From Casuarius casuarius (Eukaryota; Chordata; Aves; Casuariiformes; Casuariidae), in the NCBI GenBank assembly GCA_003342895.1, contig PTFA01000031.1, forward strand, positions 5,994,678 to 6,058,677: DNA of 64,000 nucleotides, written 5' to 3'. Position 1 is the first letter of the stretch. Each line of letters begins with the position of its first letter. The notes beneath the pieces were generated by a model. The model did no database searches, was not told the DNA's origin, and worked only from the letters and a program-made list of their open reading frames with translations. A program made the position numbers and the translations under genes. Below are positions 51,311 through 63,738 of the stretch, in pieces.

Positions 51311-51563
51311 AGGGCTGGGTATGAGTTGTTTTATTTTTCCATTACATAAAATTTATAAATTGAAGTAAAAAGTTGGCTTGAAACACCAAATCAAAACTAC
51401 GTATTACACATTTTCAACTTAGCAAAACAGCATGGAATAGAGCTCAATTTCTGTCTCAAAATAAAAATCTGTTTTAGACACCTTCATGTGGATGTTTCAC
51501 TTTCAATGAACTGGCATTTTTCAACGGAAAAACATTCCACCGGAAAATTTCCAACCAGCTCTA
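51311..51563. mobile_element. Degenerate inverted-repeat element, possible non-autonomous DNA transposon
   Basis: The left end AGGGCTGGGT (51311-51320) matches the inverted right end AGAGCTGGTT (reverse complement of 51553-51562) at 8 of 10 positions. The right part contains CAACGGAAAAACATTCCACC, then GGAAAATTTCC and CCAACCAGCTCTAATACTGA. This closely resembles a repeat that I recall from turtle, crocodile and bird genomes ending ggaaaatttccaaccagctctaatactgac. An end of the type CAGAGCTGG would fit hAT-type ends. No clear 8-base target duplication is visible, there is no transposase, and the class is uncertain. Confidence 0.5.
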
Positions 51564-51694
51564 ATACTGACTTAAGAGACACACGCAAAATTTAATTCCT
51601 TTCTTTCTCTTGTCTGCTAGGAATTGCTTCCAGACACATTGTATTACCTCAGGCCTTCTTCAACTGCTTTTCAGTTGCAGAAACCTCTGTACAT

Positions 51695-51718
51695 AAAAAA
51701 AAAAAAAAAAAAAAAAAA
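51695..51718 (+). repeat. Poly-A tract (24 A)
   Basis: An uninterrupted run of 24 A, the longest homopolymer of the window. No retroposed body is recognised upstream. Confidence 0.95.
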
Positions 51719-52451
51719 TCACTCCCTACAGTATTATGGACATGAACATAATTTTACTTGACTTGGACAGCCCTCAGTAGGCCCCAAAAGTCTATTTCAA
51801 CAAAGAATAGCTAAAGACATGGCCCATAAAATGCATCACCATATCTAAAAAAAAAAAAAAAGGCATCAGATGCTTTCTAAAAAAACTACTTTATTTCTTT
51901 TGCTGTTTTCTGTGTTCACGACACCGATTGTAGAAGCTTTTACCAGATGTGAGGAAATTTTTGCCAGGATGTGTTCAAATGAAATGACTTACAGAATAAG
52001 AGATGATCTGGAGGTTAATAAAAAACTACCGACTTCATAAGTTTCCATAAATAATAAACTGAAAACATCAGATAATTTCCAGCTATCAGATATTTTAATA
52101 CTTAAATTTTCTGTTTTTTTCCTGAGGCATATTCAGAGAAACAGCTAAAGGAACTGTAATGGCCTTCTGGGACAGGAAGACTAAGGTTTCTGTAAAAAAT
52201 GTTAAATTAATTTTTATAGTGATGCAAAGTCAGGGAAGGGTTGTTAAGGGATGGCCTCTTGCCATAGGGTGGAGTTTTGTTTTGGTATCCTTTTAGAGTC
52301 TGCAGGTGTTTGGCAGGAGCTGAAATCAGGGCCAGCTGTGATATTTCAGCTCTGATATTTCCCTCCCCATATTTCTCAGAAGTGATGCATCAGGGTGATG
52401 TCTTACACCTGATGTACTCAACTTGTGTGGTATGACTGTAACTGCTCTGTT

Positions 52452-52459
52452 AAAAAAAA

Positions 52460-52505
<46 letters not shown>

Positions 52506-52510
52506 AAAAA
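52452..52510 (+). repeat. (GA)15 microsatellite between two A-runs
   Basis: A12 (52452-52463), a short linker, 15 perfect GA units (52467-52496), then AAGG and A10 (52501-52510). The whole is a 59-base purine tract interrupted by one T. Confidence 0.95.
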
Positions 52511-52747
52511 GTACCACAATAGGGCTTTCATTTTTATTTTCAGCTGGCCGCATTCATATAGTAAAATTAATCAATGAGCATGGCTTTAATCTGGCAAAAC
52601 ATTAACTAGCAAGCAATTTATTGCCCTTAATATGCCTGGGTTATCTAGTAGTTTCTTAACTACCAGCTATTTGATGAACGTAATGACACTGTAAAAGGAC
52701 TGTGAAAGAAATTACATTGGGAAAGAGGGGAGGACAATGTTAAAAAT

Positions 52748-52765
52748 AATCATCATCATCATCAT
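52748..52765 (+). repeat. Short (ATC)n microsatellite
   Basis: About six ATC/CAT units. Confidence 0.9.
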
Positions 52766-55354
52766 GTTCCCCTCGCTTACCCAGCAAAGATCTTTGTTCT
52801 TTCATAGTTAGCTGTAGTACAGCACGTACCTGTTTTTGTTTTGTTTTATCTTTTGGGAGAATTTGAATAGTTTCTATTAAAAATGGTATTCTCTTTTAAG
52901 TTTGTTTTGTTTGGAAAACCTCAAACCACATTGTATTTCATACACATGTTCCTGAGGGTATGTTAAATAGGACCATACTGAGGTCACTAGTAAGTTTTTA
53001 AAACTTTTTAAGAATTCCTTTAATGTTTTGTATGATCTTGGCCTGGTTAAAAGAACACACTTTTTAAAAAGAGCTTAAAAAAGTTTGAGTGTAAAAAGCT
53101 CCATGAAAACAGCCTATATTGTACTATTAAGAGTTTGTAAGAACTTTCACAAACATTCGTTCCTCTGTCTTGCTTTTAAGAAAATTGCCCCCTTGACTAC
53201 TGTATCTGCCCCTGTTTCTCTCAGCCCTTTTAACCATACATGCACAGGCACACAGGCATATGCTTGTATGCACAGACTGATTGACTTAGCAGTACAAATG
53301 GCTGTGGTATTCATTTTAACCTCACAAATGAATAAAAGATTATAATCAGTTGGGAAAAGTGGACGTTTTACTCCATTCATGGAAAAAACAGTATCACCTG
53401 GAACTCTAACTTAGTAAAAAATTTCATGTTTTTTGGCAGCTCTCTTGGAGTACTGTTGAAGCTGTTAATGATATTAACAAAATGTCCTGGGATCAAAAAA
53501 TGTGTTGTTTTATCTCAGTTTATAAAAGAAGCTATACAAACCACTCTTGGCCTTCAGAGTTCCAATGTCCATTTAGTTAAAATAAAATACAATTTGAAAA
53601 ATACAACCCACCTGCAGCTGATTAAATTCCATTAGACCATTTCAGTCCTCTCTTTTAGCTTGTCTTTGCTATCTCCTCAGACTTGCTTCCATTCCTCCCC
53701 TGCATTATTCCAATCCCCTCCTAGGATTTTGGTCTTTGGCCGGTAACAGCCCACTGCACGAGAAAACCTTTTGTGGCATTACTAACAGCTGTGCTGGTAT
53801 ATGGTTTGATGATTGTTGACATACACGCAGTGCATCTTGGTCATCAGTGCTGTGAGCCTGCACGTATATATATAAAATGAATGATGGCTGCATTATAGCT
53901 ATGAAGGTCCTAAATTATTAGGAAGACAATGGCCATGAAAGTCAGTGGAATTGTCTTAAGACTCAGTTCTCCTGGATATATATTTGGGGGGAATTACTAC
54001 TGTTCATAACACTCAAAATGGGAAATATCCAATGTAGGTTACAAAATCTAAACATATTCCATTAGAGGTAGATTGTAAGTTTGTCTATACTGAAGTACAC
54101 CAGATTTGGTATTGTTCTGGAGGCTTTGCAGTGGTTGAAGGCAAATGACTTTTAAAAGCAGATTATTGGGTTGTGATAAACTCCTTCATTTTAAATCACA
54201 TTCTTTGTGCTTGTTGTTATACAGTACTAGTAACTAAGGTTATTAAACACAAGTTAATAAGCTCCTAAACATACATTGGTGATGTAGCTACCTTAAGAGC
54301 TATCCCTTAAAAGGCTAACACCTTTCCATTTTTCAAGAAAGAAGAGAAAAAACTAGAGTCCATTTTTTCTCCCCTTCAATAGAATGATAACTGTGAGAAA
54401 ATGCTTAAGAAAGCAGGGAGCACCAAAAAGGAAACAAATTCATAATACTCAACATCACCACAAATGCCAACATTTAGTTTCCAATAGTAATAAGAATGCA
54501 GTGACTGAGTGCCACTTATTTTACAGCAGGGTGTAGAAAAGACAAGTAATTTCATTAGAAAAATTAAAAATCAGTATGCTCCTCTATCATAGAGATTTAT
54601 TTGCTGTTCTTTCCAAGAAGCTATAACCACATTCATGCTCCTGACAAACGCTTCTAGACAGTAGATATGGACACATACAAGACTGGCATTTATTTCAATA
54701 ACCAATCTCATTTTTCTAGTTACTGAAATGAACTAAGAGTGTTTTCATTCCTTGATCTTTTCTGATTCTTCATCAGATACACTTACGAGTAGAACTTCAG
54801 ATACAGGTTTGTACTCCAAAAAGATATTGTCCTTGTTGGAAAGGTTACTTCCATTATTAGCAATTATTTTGAAGAAGATTCATCGCACAGTAGAATAACT
54901 CTAAAATACTGTGACACTATTGAAGACAGTATAATTGAGTTTGTGTTAGGACCATCAATCCAGTATAAGCCAGAGGGTGAGGAAAAGGGGAGAGATCACT
55001 GAACATGCGGATGTTACGACTCTACAGGTGCTAGAAACTAAAAATATTGTTTAAGTATAGATGCAATTCAGTGAAATATTTATAAAAGCTGAATCACTCT
55101 CATTCTGGGAAACCACCAGGCCAAGAAAAGGTTAAAATCTTTCTTCATCAGATTTTTTTGTTTCATTTTCATGTTTCCATTCAAAATTTGGCCTTTTTTT
55201 TTTTTTTATTTCCCCCAAACAATATACATTCTGGTTATCCATATTCTACAAAAAAAAAATTGATTCCTTGGAGAGAAAAAGAAGGGTACTTTTCTGAATA
55301 TTTATCTGACAGAATTTGATTAACAGTATGTTACACTTTCTTTCCCTGTTTTCC

Positions 55355-55425
55355 TAGCCACTGCTGAAGGACAGATTCCATACAGGAAATGGGATACCTA
55401 TGGTTTAATACATTGTGGCAAAGCA
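55355..55425 (+). mobile_element. CR1/L3-like LINE tail, plus strand
   Basis: GCCACTGCTGAAGGACAGAT, then GGAAATGGGATACCTATGGT and TTAATACATTGTGGC parallel the ancient CR1-type tail that I recall as ccactgctggagacaggatactgggctagatggacctttggtctgacccagtatggc. Only the tail is recognisable. It is the opposite orientation of the related tail at 57.5 kb. Confidence 0.5.
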
Positions 55426-57499
55426 TGTGTTCCCAAACATATAATTCCTTTGAAGATCTGTATTATCATTTCTTATTACACTATACTACTGGCCTTAAAT
55501 TCAATCTGCCATATACCTCTTCTATCTTATTTTAAAGTAGCTGAAATCAGGTCTGTGTGGGAGGAAAAGCGACCATTATTCAGTATTTGTAAAACACATG
55601 TAATAACATATAGAAAAGACTTGGTGAGAACGAACCTGAGGATCCGAGAATACTTGCTGCATATTGTTGATTGGACCATATGGAACCCCACTACCTTCAA
55701 AGAGCTGCAACCATTTCATTGTTGTTTTTCCAGAAAACCTAAGAACAAATAAAAAACATGTGGTTTAAACTCTGTGCTTCAGATTCTGAGGAATGAGCAG
55801 CATGTCTCCTCCCTCTCTCACTGCTTTCGTACTCTCCCCACTGATTTCTTCCCGGGCAGTCAATAACATAACAAAAATGTAGTACACGTGTTCTTCGGAA
55901 ATGCTAAAACCAAAGCCATAGGGGAAAGAACACAGTTGAGTTGACTTATATGTCTATCTGATTGTCTGAAGCAATCCTGCAATGATGTAAAGCTAAATTA
56001 TCAGCAGTTTCAAATAGGGATCAATGGGTTTCCTCCAGTCCTTAATTATACTAACATGCTTCACATTTGTTTTCTTTTACATATTTATTTAACAACAAAA
56101 GGAGAGATATAATATGAGTATGAGTCTAACATATGACACTGTTCACTAAAGGCTGATTTAAAGCACTACAGTGTTTTTCCTCCACTGCCTCCAAAGCATA
56201 TGTCAGGATTAACGGCCACATTTTTTGGTCAGATAACAACACTGACTACATATCTATTTGTTGTATGAGTGTATAATCTGTCCTAAGGACATCTGGCTGA
56301 GCGCATATACATTGTGCCTATGCTGTAGAATCTAAAGCTTCATGTCCTTTTACCACATTCAAAAAGCTTAGCTTCTTTCTCTGTAAGCTTCTTTCTTTCC
56401 ATTCCAGAATTGGTAGTTCTACTCTACTCCATTTCTCCTCTTCTGAGAAATGCTTTTTTTCCACGTCTGCTTTCCAGCATTACATACATGAAGAAAACAC
56501 ACTCCTGAAGCATTACCAGCTACTGAACGGCAGTATTTTCTGGGGCCTTCTGAAACTCTGAAGCAAAGGGGAACTCATTTGGGGTTCTTCTCTAAAATTT
56601 CATGAAGATAAATAACACAGAGGTCTGCCACTAGTATAAAGAAAAGATCTACTCCATCATATGTACAATACTGAAAAGAAATGAAGTGAGATTAACGGAA
56701 ACGAAATTAGCAGACCCCTTCATAAGAGGCACACCAATTACTAGCGTTCTGTAGCCCGTCAGTTCCTAGTTTACCTAAGTGTTATCAGGAGCAACGTCAA
56801 TAACATGCAGCTTTACTTCTAGCATGTTCTTTTGCCAAAACCTTCAAAGTTCCTGGCAGAAGTGAGTTAAAGTTAATAGACATCCGAGCCTGCCTCAAAA
56901 TACCAAAAGCAATCAGTATCAGTCAATACAGAGGCCAACTTTGCAAGTCTTTTCTCATACATAGGCAGCAAGTGGCTGCAAAGTATTTTATGATACTATC
57001 AGACTGGGGAGGGAAAAAAAAAAAAAAAGAAAAGAAACCAGTGATGGTGATAAGGTTCCATGATATTAAATACACTGCATAGGTATGGATCCAAGCCTCT
57101 CTGATAATGGCTTTCTTCCTGTGCAGAAGGGACTTCCCCCCAGCTTTCATGAAATTCATACTGACACCCAAGGCATTTTGCACTCCAGATAAATAGGAAA
57201 ATGCACAACTTTCATATTTCTCTTCCCCAGAAATACAGATTTTACTAATAAGAGTAAAATTTATCACCTAATAGGTGTGAAGATACATAATACTAGTAGA
57301 TATGGAAGAAGTAATATCACAAAAAAAAATAGAGAAAAAGACTAAAAATGTGCAAAATGTGTCAAGAGGATTGCAAAGCATCACTTCTGAAGAAAACATG
57401 TAAGATATTCTTGCAACTTGCAATCATACGCTGCATCATTGAATATTAAAGCTATTTCATGGTAAAGATGTAGTTAGCAACAAAGATGAAGCCATTCTT
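55426..57499. other. Non-coding stretch, no gene seen
   Basis: AT-rich with no exon-like frame. An A-run (about 57014-57029) creates low-complexity Phe-rich translations on the minus strand. Confidence 0.6.
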
Positions 57500-58950
57500 G
57501 GACACATCTACAGTCCATCTAATTTAGTACCCTATTTCTGAGAACACTCAGAACCAGGCACATTAAAGAAAGCCAAAGAGAAAAAGGGTAACCATACAGA
57601 GAAATAGATCTCCTTTCTTCCCCAGTGATTACAGGCTATCTCTCAGAAAAGTATGATTTCAGTCTGAAATACAATATTATATTTATTGTATTTTACTGTA
57701 TTATAGGGAATTATATTTCCCTTCAGTACTCAGCAATGCTTGTAACGTGTATATATTCTTTTTGTTCATAAGCTTCTATTGCTAAGGGTTTGGGCTCAAC
57801 CTACTGCATGGTCTAAATATGATCCACATGAAAAACTGCTTCTCACTGGTTTTGAGTCCATCTTTCTTTTGTGAACTTTTCCTCTCTCAATTGCCTATTT
57901 TTTTCCGTAAAGGAGTTCTGCATGCTCTTTATAACATCCTTTACATTTTTCTTACTTCTTTCAAGTTCTTTATTAATCCTTTTGGAAAGAAGTGGAACTA
58001 TAGAGAGGAATCACCATTTAATTACTTAACAGCATTGTATTACTTCCATATTACTGTCATTTCCATTTCTTGCTGTTTCCACTCATCTTCAGTGAGCTTC
58101 CTGGGGAACGCCCAGATCCCTTTCCTGAGGCTGATACAGTTTATTTAGACCCTTGCAAAATGTATGAGCAATTCATTTTCCTTCTCAAAGTGCATTTATC
58201 AACATTGCTTTCAATTACCATCCTGTTCCACACCTACATATTTCAATTTTTCATAGTTCTTCCTGGTCTTAAATTACCTAATTAACTCATATCCTCTACA
58301 AATATTGCTCTTTCTCCTCTCCAGACCATTACTACTTAACATAAGACCTACTATGAAACCTCTTGTCACCCGCTGTTAGCCTGCAGACAAAATAAAAAAT
58401 GATGATTTATTCTCACTTTTTATTTTCTGTTTCCTAAATTTAGATCCTGACCGTATTTGCCCGTCATCTTGCAACTACTAAGCATCTTTAGTGCCTTTTA
58501 ACTGGCATTGTAAAAAACCTTCTGAAAGTCTGTCTTAGCCAGTCTGAAATACCCACTGGTTTACTGATAATGTCAAAGAAACGTAATAGACCACTGAAGC
58601 ACAAGTTCCTTTCCAGAAATTGTGCTCATTAGAGCCTACAAAATTACATTCTTCACTGTTTTATTATTCACATTTGCAAATTGAACCAATTACTGAGTAT
58701 AACTGTAAAGCTTACTGGTCTGTCGTTCTCTGTATCTACATGCCTTTTAAATACAGAGACAATTATTTGTTATTTCAGTTCTCCAATGTAGCTCTTTATA
58801 AGAGACTGTGTTGTCTTGCTGTGAGCAACTGAGCCACTTCCCTCCTGAAATGCTTCATAATTCATAGCCTGCTAACTCCCCTCTTTATGAATTACTAGCT
58901 TTTCTCCACTACTACTTTTTCTGACAACCTCTGCTACTATCTCCTTTTTA
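57500..58950 (-). mobile_element. Ancient CR1/L3-type LINE, heavily decayed, minus strand
   Basis: Landmarks appear in the order expected for one minus-strand CR1-group LINE. The tail is at 57505-57565 (plus: ACAGTCCATCTAATTTAGTA, then CCCTATTTCTGAGAACACTC). The KC block lies near 58183-58202, where the minus strand encodes NVDKCT, matching the CR1 block NVDKCKVLHLG. The FADD region is near 58290-58310 and is decayed. The INDLE block is preserved as SNGLE at about 58322-58336. Further upstream come a GAAAGTCTGTC block near 58521 and CTTACTGGTCTGTCGTTCTC at 58711-58730, equivalent to the ttactggcctgtagtt phrase of old CR1/L3 copies. The part between 57575 and 58130 is inferred by continuity only. 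No reading frame survives. Confidence 0.55.
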
Positions 58951-61900
58951 TTAAGACAGCACATCTGTAAGAGTACTTTAAAATTGTGCTGAAGACCAAA
59001 ACTAAGAAATGATTTTAATTCTCAATAATATCTCTGTCACCCATGATCATTCCCCTGATCAATTAGTAATGAATAAATTCAGGTTTGTACCCTGCTATGT
59101 TATATTCCTAGCAGTTCTTTTTAAGAGATCATAAATGTCCTCCTCAGTTTGGAAAAAAAAAAAAAAAGTAGTTTTGGATTTGAAGGATACTCCTAAACTG
59201 GAGTCTTTTCAACTGGAGTGTTAATTATTTACATCTGCATAATCAGTATGCTGTTTCATGGTGTCATAGTAAATTTGATTAATTTTCAAGACAAATACAT
59301 TCTTCATCAGTAATGTTATTAAGAGTGACTAAGTATAAAGTGAGGTAAAAGCAAGTTTTGCAAAACATCTGTGGGGCGTGGGAACTTCTGAAATCTTAGC
59401 TTTTGCTTAGGTTTTTACTTCCTATGCAACAGGCAAAAACTTACGACACTTTTGTGGAAGATAGGTGATGTTCTGTTTAAAAAAATGTTTATTTTGGAGG
59501 AAAGATTCAACCTGATAACGATTGTCTTAGTCCTTCTTATTAATTTATTTAATGGTGGTTGGAGAGAATTCCTAAAAGCTTTAAACTCAATCAAAGATGT
59601 AAAATCCCACATTCCACCACCCCCAAAGGAGACATGCATCATTTTCTCTTGAAATTGAAACTCTTGACCTAAATCTGGTGTAGAATAGCTTCCCTTATTT
59701 GTGGTGAAAAAAGGCTGTTGAGAGCATATTGTTAAGCAAACTGTTTAAAAACAAAACAGAACACCACCACTGCCAATAAAGGTCTATTATGCAGATTTTG
59801 AGAGCAGCAGTATGCAAGTATTTGGTTCATTCAGTTGTGTTTTACATATTGAAATATCCATTGCACAGCATGAATGGAGAAATGTGTTTTGAAAACTAAT
59901 TAAAGATAACAGCATGGATTTTAAAATGCTCAAGTTTATATCTCTCTGATGTCAGCTACATAAACTTTGTATTTCATTTTTTCGTGCTAACCCATGTGTG
60001 TCCTTCCCTCCATCTGAATATAATTTTTTGTAATAGCATTTACACTAATAAATACCATAAGCTTTCCTCCTACCAAAGGGCTGATGTTTAGGTTGCTAAA
60101 TCAATTGATATGATCTCAGCACTCCAAAACACCACATAAAGACAACTGAAGATTGGGGCTTTCCAACAGAAGTAAAAGACTCTGAAATTCTCTCCTGAAA
60201 ATGAAAAGCTCTATCAGTGGGACTTTTCAAGGCCTTGTCAACCTTTTTTCCCTTGCCATTTGTTTTAAAACTCTCTTCTTTGCTTTAATATTGTTTCTTA
60301 CATTTTCCTACTTGGTATATAAGTTCTTCCTTTTCTTAATTAAAAAAATTACAATGCCATCTGCTGTCTTTCGGTAGGAAGAAAGTAATTATTTTTATCA
60401 AAAAAAAATTTTAAGTCTAAACCATGGTCTATCTTCCTAACTTAAAAAGCTAATGACATAATAACGTATAAGACTGTACAGCATCTGCATTCTGAAGGAC
60501 GATACTCGCAAGTGAATCTTCATCTGGCCACAGAGCCCCCTGATACTGAGTGACTGCAGGAGGGCTCAACCATGTGATTGACACTGTGGAACTACAGCTT
60601 ATCGCATATGTCCAAAGGAATCCCTTTGTCCCCTAAAATACCCCATCTGTTACAGATATAATCACATAAATGCCATTTAAATTATCTATGATTTATACGT
60701 AGAGCCATTTCAAATCTGTAACTTAGTCATCTTCAATTATTACCAGTTCTTTTCAAACTTCAAAAGAATTACTTTTTACCATATTAGTCTGTGGTATGAA
60801 GCTTGAATGAAGGCTCTTTCTAAAAACACTTGGGAAAAGAAAAAAGAGAGGATATGTACTCAGATGGAGAACAAATTAATTGCTAGGACCTTCACTGCAA
60901 AGCCTGTAGGTCTTCACTTAACTAGAAAAGTTAGTAGCCTCTAGGATGTCTTATTTCGTATTTTAGGCAGAATTCTCAGCTGTCTCTGCACTGAATTGCA
61001 CAGCACTTATGATGGTACTAAAGCTGTGATATCAAAATGATCCATCACATTCTGCGACCTTTAAAATTAAAGATATTTCATGTTTTAAAATGTTGTAAGA
61101 ACAGGAAGTGTATCATGGGCTAATGAGCTGAACAAACTGAAATGTTACTTCATGTGAAGAAATCAAACTAAGTATTTTTTGCTAAATTCTTAAATTTAGC
61201 AAACACCATTACAAGAAAAACTCTATATTTAAACTATTCACTCAGTAAATTAATGCAAAAACATTACAGCGTAGTATAAGAAACAGCCTAATGTGGTTAG
61301 CATAAGTCCAAAATTTAAACGCCAAACAAAAGACTGTTTCCTTATACAAACCACAAGTGTGGTTTTGTTTCTTAAAAAAGCAAGACCTAAATCCCCTTCC
61401 GCTTCCTAACATTTCTAGTAATCACCAGTCAAATTCATGAGAACATTTTTGCTACAAATTTCAGAAAACTGAAACAACCTGACCTTCAGATTAGTTGCTG
61501 CAGTGCACAGCAGAACATACAACTTCTGGCTGCCTGGGGGAAGACGGCAGCAATGCAAGCTTTCCCTAAACCAGGGAGATAAATCAGCCCTCTAACAAGC
61601 AAGTGCTTCGTCTGAGGAGTCTGAAAGTGCCATCGTCCTTGAGCTCCTCATGACAACACTTCCATTTCTAATAGGCCTTAAAATTTGCTTCCAGTGTAAC
61701 ACCGTTTTGTTTCCACTTTAACCCACATTGGTAACACTCCTTTAAATACAAAATAATAAGGTGGAAAGCACTTTGAGATTTATGTGCAATGCCTCTTCTA
61801 ATTTTAATTTTTGTTTTCTAAAACTGCATTTAGCTGGGTCCAGAAATTAAAGGGAGAGTGGACCATTAATTGCCCAAAAGAAGGAGAGTGTCTGTCTGAC

Positions 61901-62541
61901 TCATATCACTTGGATGAAATCGTGTTAATGGGTTAAAGAACCAAACCTGTGACTTCCATCAAGCTGTAGTAAATTTCTCACCTTTCTAATCATTTGTGTA
62001 AACCTAGTTGCTTTTAATAATCAAGGAATCTTTTTTAACTAACCAGTCACAGCAACCAGACAAAATATATGACATTTCTCACCACAAGAAGAGGAAAGAA
62101 GGGAGAGGGTAGCAGAGGGGATATGGCTGCACTACAGCAGACAGCAAAGTTGGATGTTATGAAGGATGAAGCAGTAGCACTTGGCATTCAGAACAACGCA
62201 AAAGTCAGGGAGAACACTAAGGAAATAATATGGTTAGTCCTTCCTGTGCTCCACATAGCAACGGTTATGCTTCTCAACCTACTGAGTGAAAGTCACTGGT
62301 GATCATCTTCCCATGTCACAGAGGCACTGTGATAAGACATACCTGGTAATAAGAAATCACTTTTATCAGGCGTGCAGTGGCATTCACATAGGAGCTTTCA
62401 TAACAGGTATGAAACATGGTATCAAAAAATCGTTTTGTTTGTTGAATATTTTGTTCTGTATTACGTCTTCCAATGAAATAAAGATTTCTAAAGCATAAAT
62501 GAATCTACTTTGCATATATTCTTTGCAAATATCCCCTTTTC

Positions 62542-62561
62542 CATGTTTCCCAGGAAACATG
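62542..62561. repeat. 20-base palindrome
   Basis: CATGTTTCC, two central bases (CA), then GGAAACATG. The arms are exact reverse complements. Confidence 0.75.
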
Positions 62562-63693
62562 CAATCATTGCTACATCATACGAAGTGCATGCCCTCATCT
62601 CTAAAGGATAAAGCCATCCAATTACATGCAAAATAAGCTTGGAAGAACTACTGAACCAAAATATTGCTTTTTTCTCTCTGCTCTATATGAAGCTTAATGA
62701 GTGTTTAAAACAAAGCATTTTAAAACAAACTGTGGCATTTTGGTAGCTGATGCCCAAACAGCCTAACCACCTCTGCACTGATGGCAGGGTAGAGGACTGG
62801 GAAGAGTAAACCTCACCAGCTGTGCTGTGCTGAACTCAGCCAGCTTTCAGATCTCTGATACTTTACTTGTCCTGCTGAAGGGGAAGGCAATCAGTTGCCC
62901 ATTTCTGTAAAGTTCTCATCAGTGACTTCAATCTCAAGGGCCCCAGCTTAGGAAAAGAAAAGGTAGAGAGGGGCAAGGATATTTACAGAGAGTGGGAGTG
63001 CCTTAACAAATGTGCATTTAACAGTGCTTCTCATCAGGCAAATTAAACATTTTACAATACACTTTCTTCTTAGGTGCCCTCCTCCTCTGTTATTAGGTGG
63101 AAACAATTTAGCAGAGATCTCATTAACTGAGGATCAGGTTCCTCTGTGCTTCCTTCCTGCTCATTTCTTTTCCTCTCACACTTATATATGCAACATGCGG
63201 CTGTGGTGCAGTCAAGAATAAGGGCTTTAAAATGTAAGTGGTAGGAATAGAAGCTCCATCTTGCATCATTTCCAGCCCTAACACTTCTGATTTTAAATCT
63301 ACAATAATTTAGCTCTCTAGATGATGTGGATTCATTTAGCTATAGCTGCAGGAACACTAATCATGATGAATTCATGTGTTTTTCATTATACTAGCTGCCT
63401 CACTTTAAAGGCTGAGGGAATGTCTACTATACCCCTTCCCCTGTGCACACATACAACTTCACACAGTCTGTTCCATTTAGAGGTTAATTTCGCTAAGTAC
63501 TTTGGAGTACACATTTACCTGGACCGTCTTAAAACATGTCTGCATTACTGAGGTGCAAGGTAGGATTAATGTTCAAATTCCAGAGTAATTTGAAGAAGGA
63601 GGTCAACAGATTTGGCTCCCTTCCCCAGAACAGCTTCTCTTAAAACTGGCATTATACCAGCTTTTGCACAGATGTGTCTCAAATTACACACAC

Positions 63694-63738
63694 TATATAT
63701 GGGGGGGGGGGGTATATATACAAAAAATATATATAAAA
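63694..63738. repeat. TATATAT / G12 / TATATATA compound repeat
   Basis: A TATATAT run, 12 G residues (63701-63712), then TATATATA and a further AT-rich run. This is an unusual compound simple repeat whose G count is error-prone. Confidence 0.9.

Larger units (their letters stand above)
51564..55354. other. Non-coding stretch, no gene seen
   Basis: Contains an A24 tract, a GA microsatellite and a short CAT repeat (listed separately), with AT-rich DNA between them. The stretch 52540-52690 is motif-dense and may be a conserved non-coding element. No exon is supported. Confidence 0.6.

Noticed and set aside
60150..60260. Sequence suggesting another LINE ORF end (TTCTCTCCTGAAAATGAAAA, then TTTTCAAGGCCTTGTC)
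   Set aside because: The resemblance needs several frame changes over a short span, too weak to annotate.
61680..61800. MIR-like phrase AGCACTTTGAGATTTATGTG
   Set aside because: Only about 25 bases fit, and the preceding sequence does not align with the MIR core by eye.
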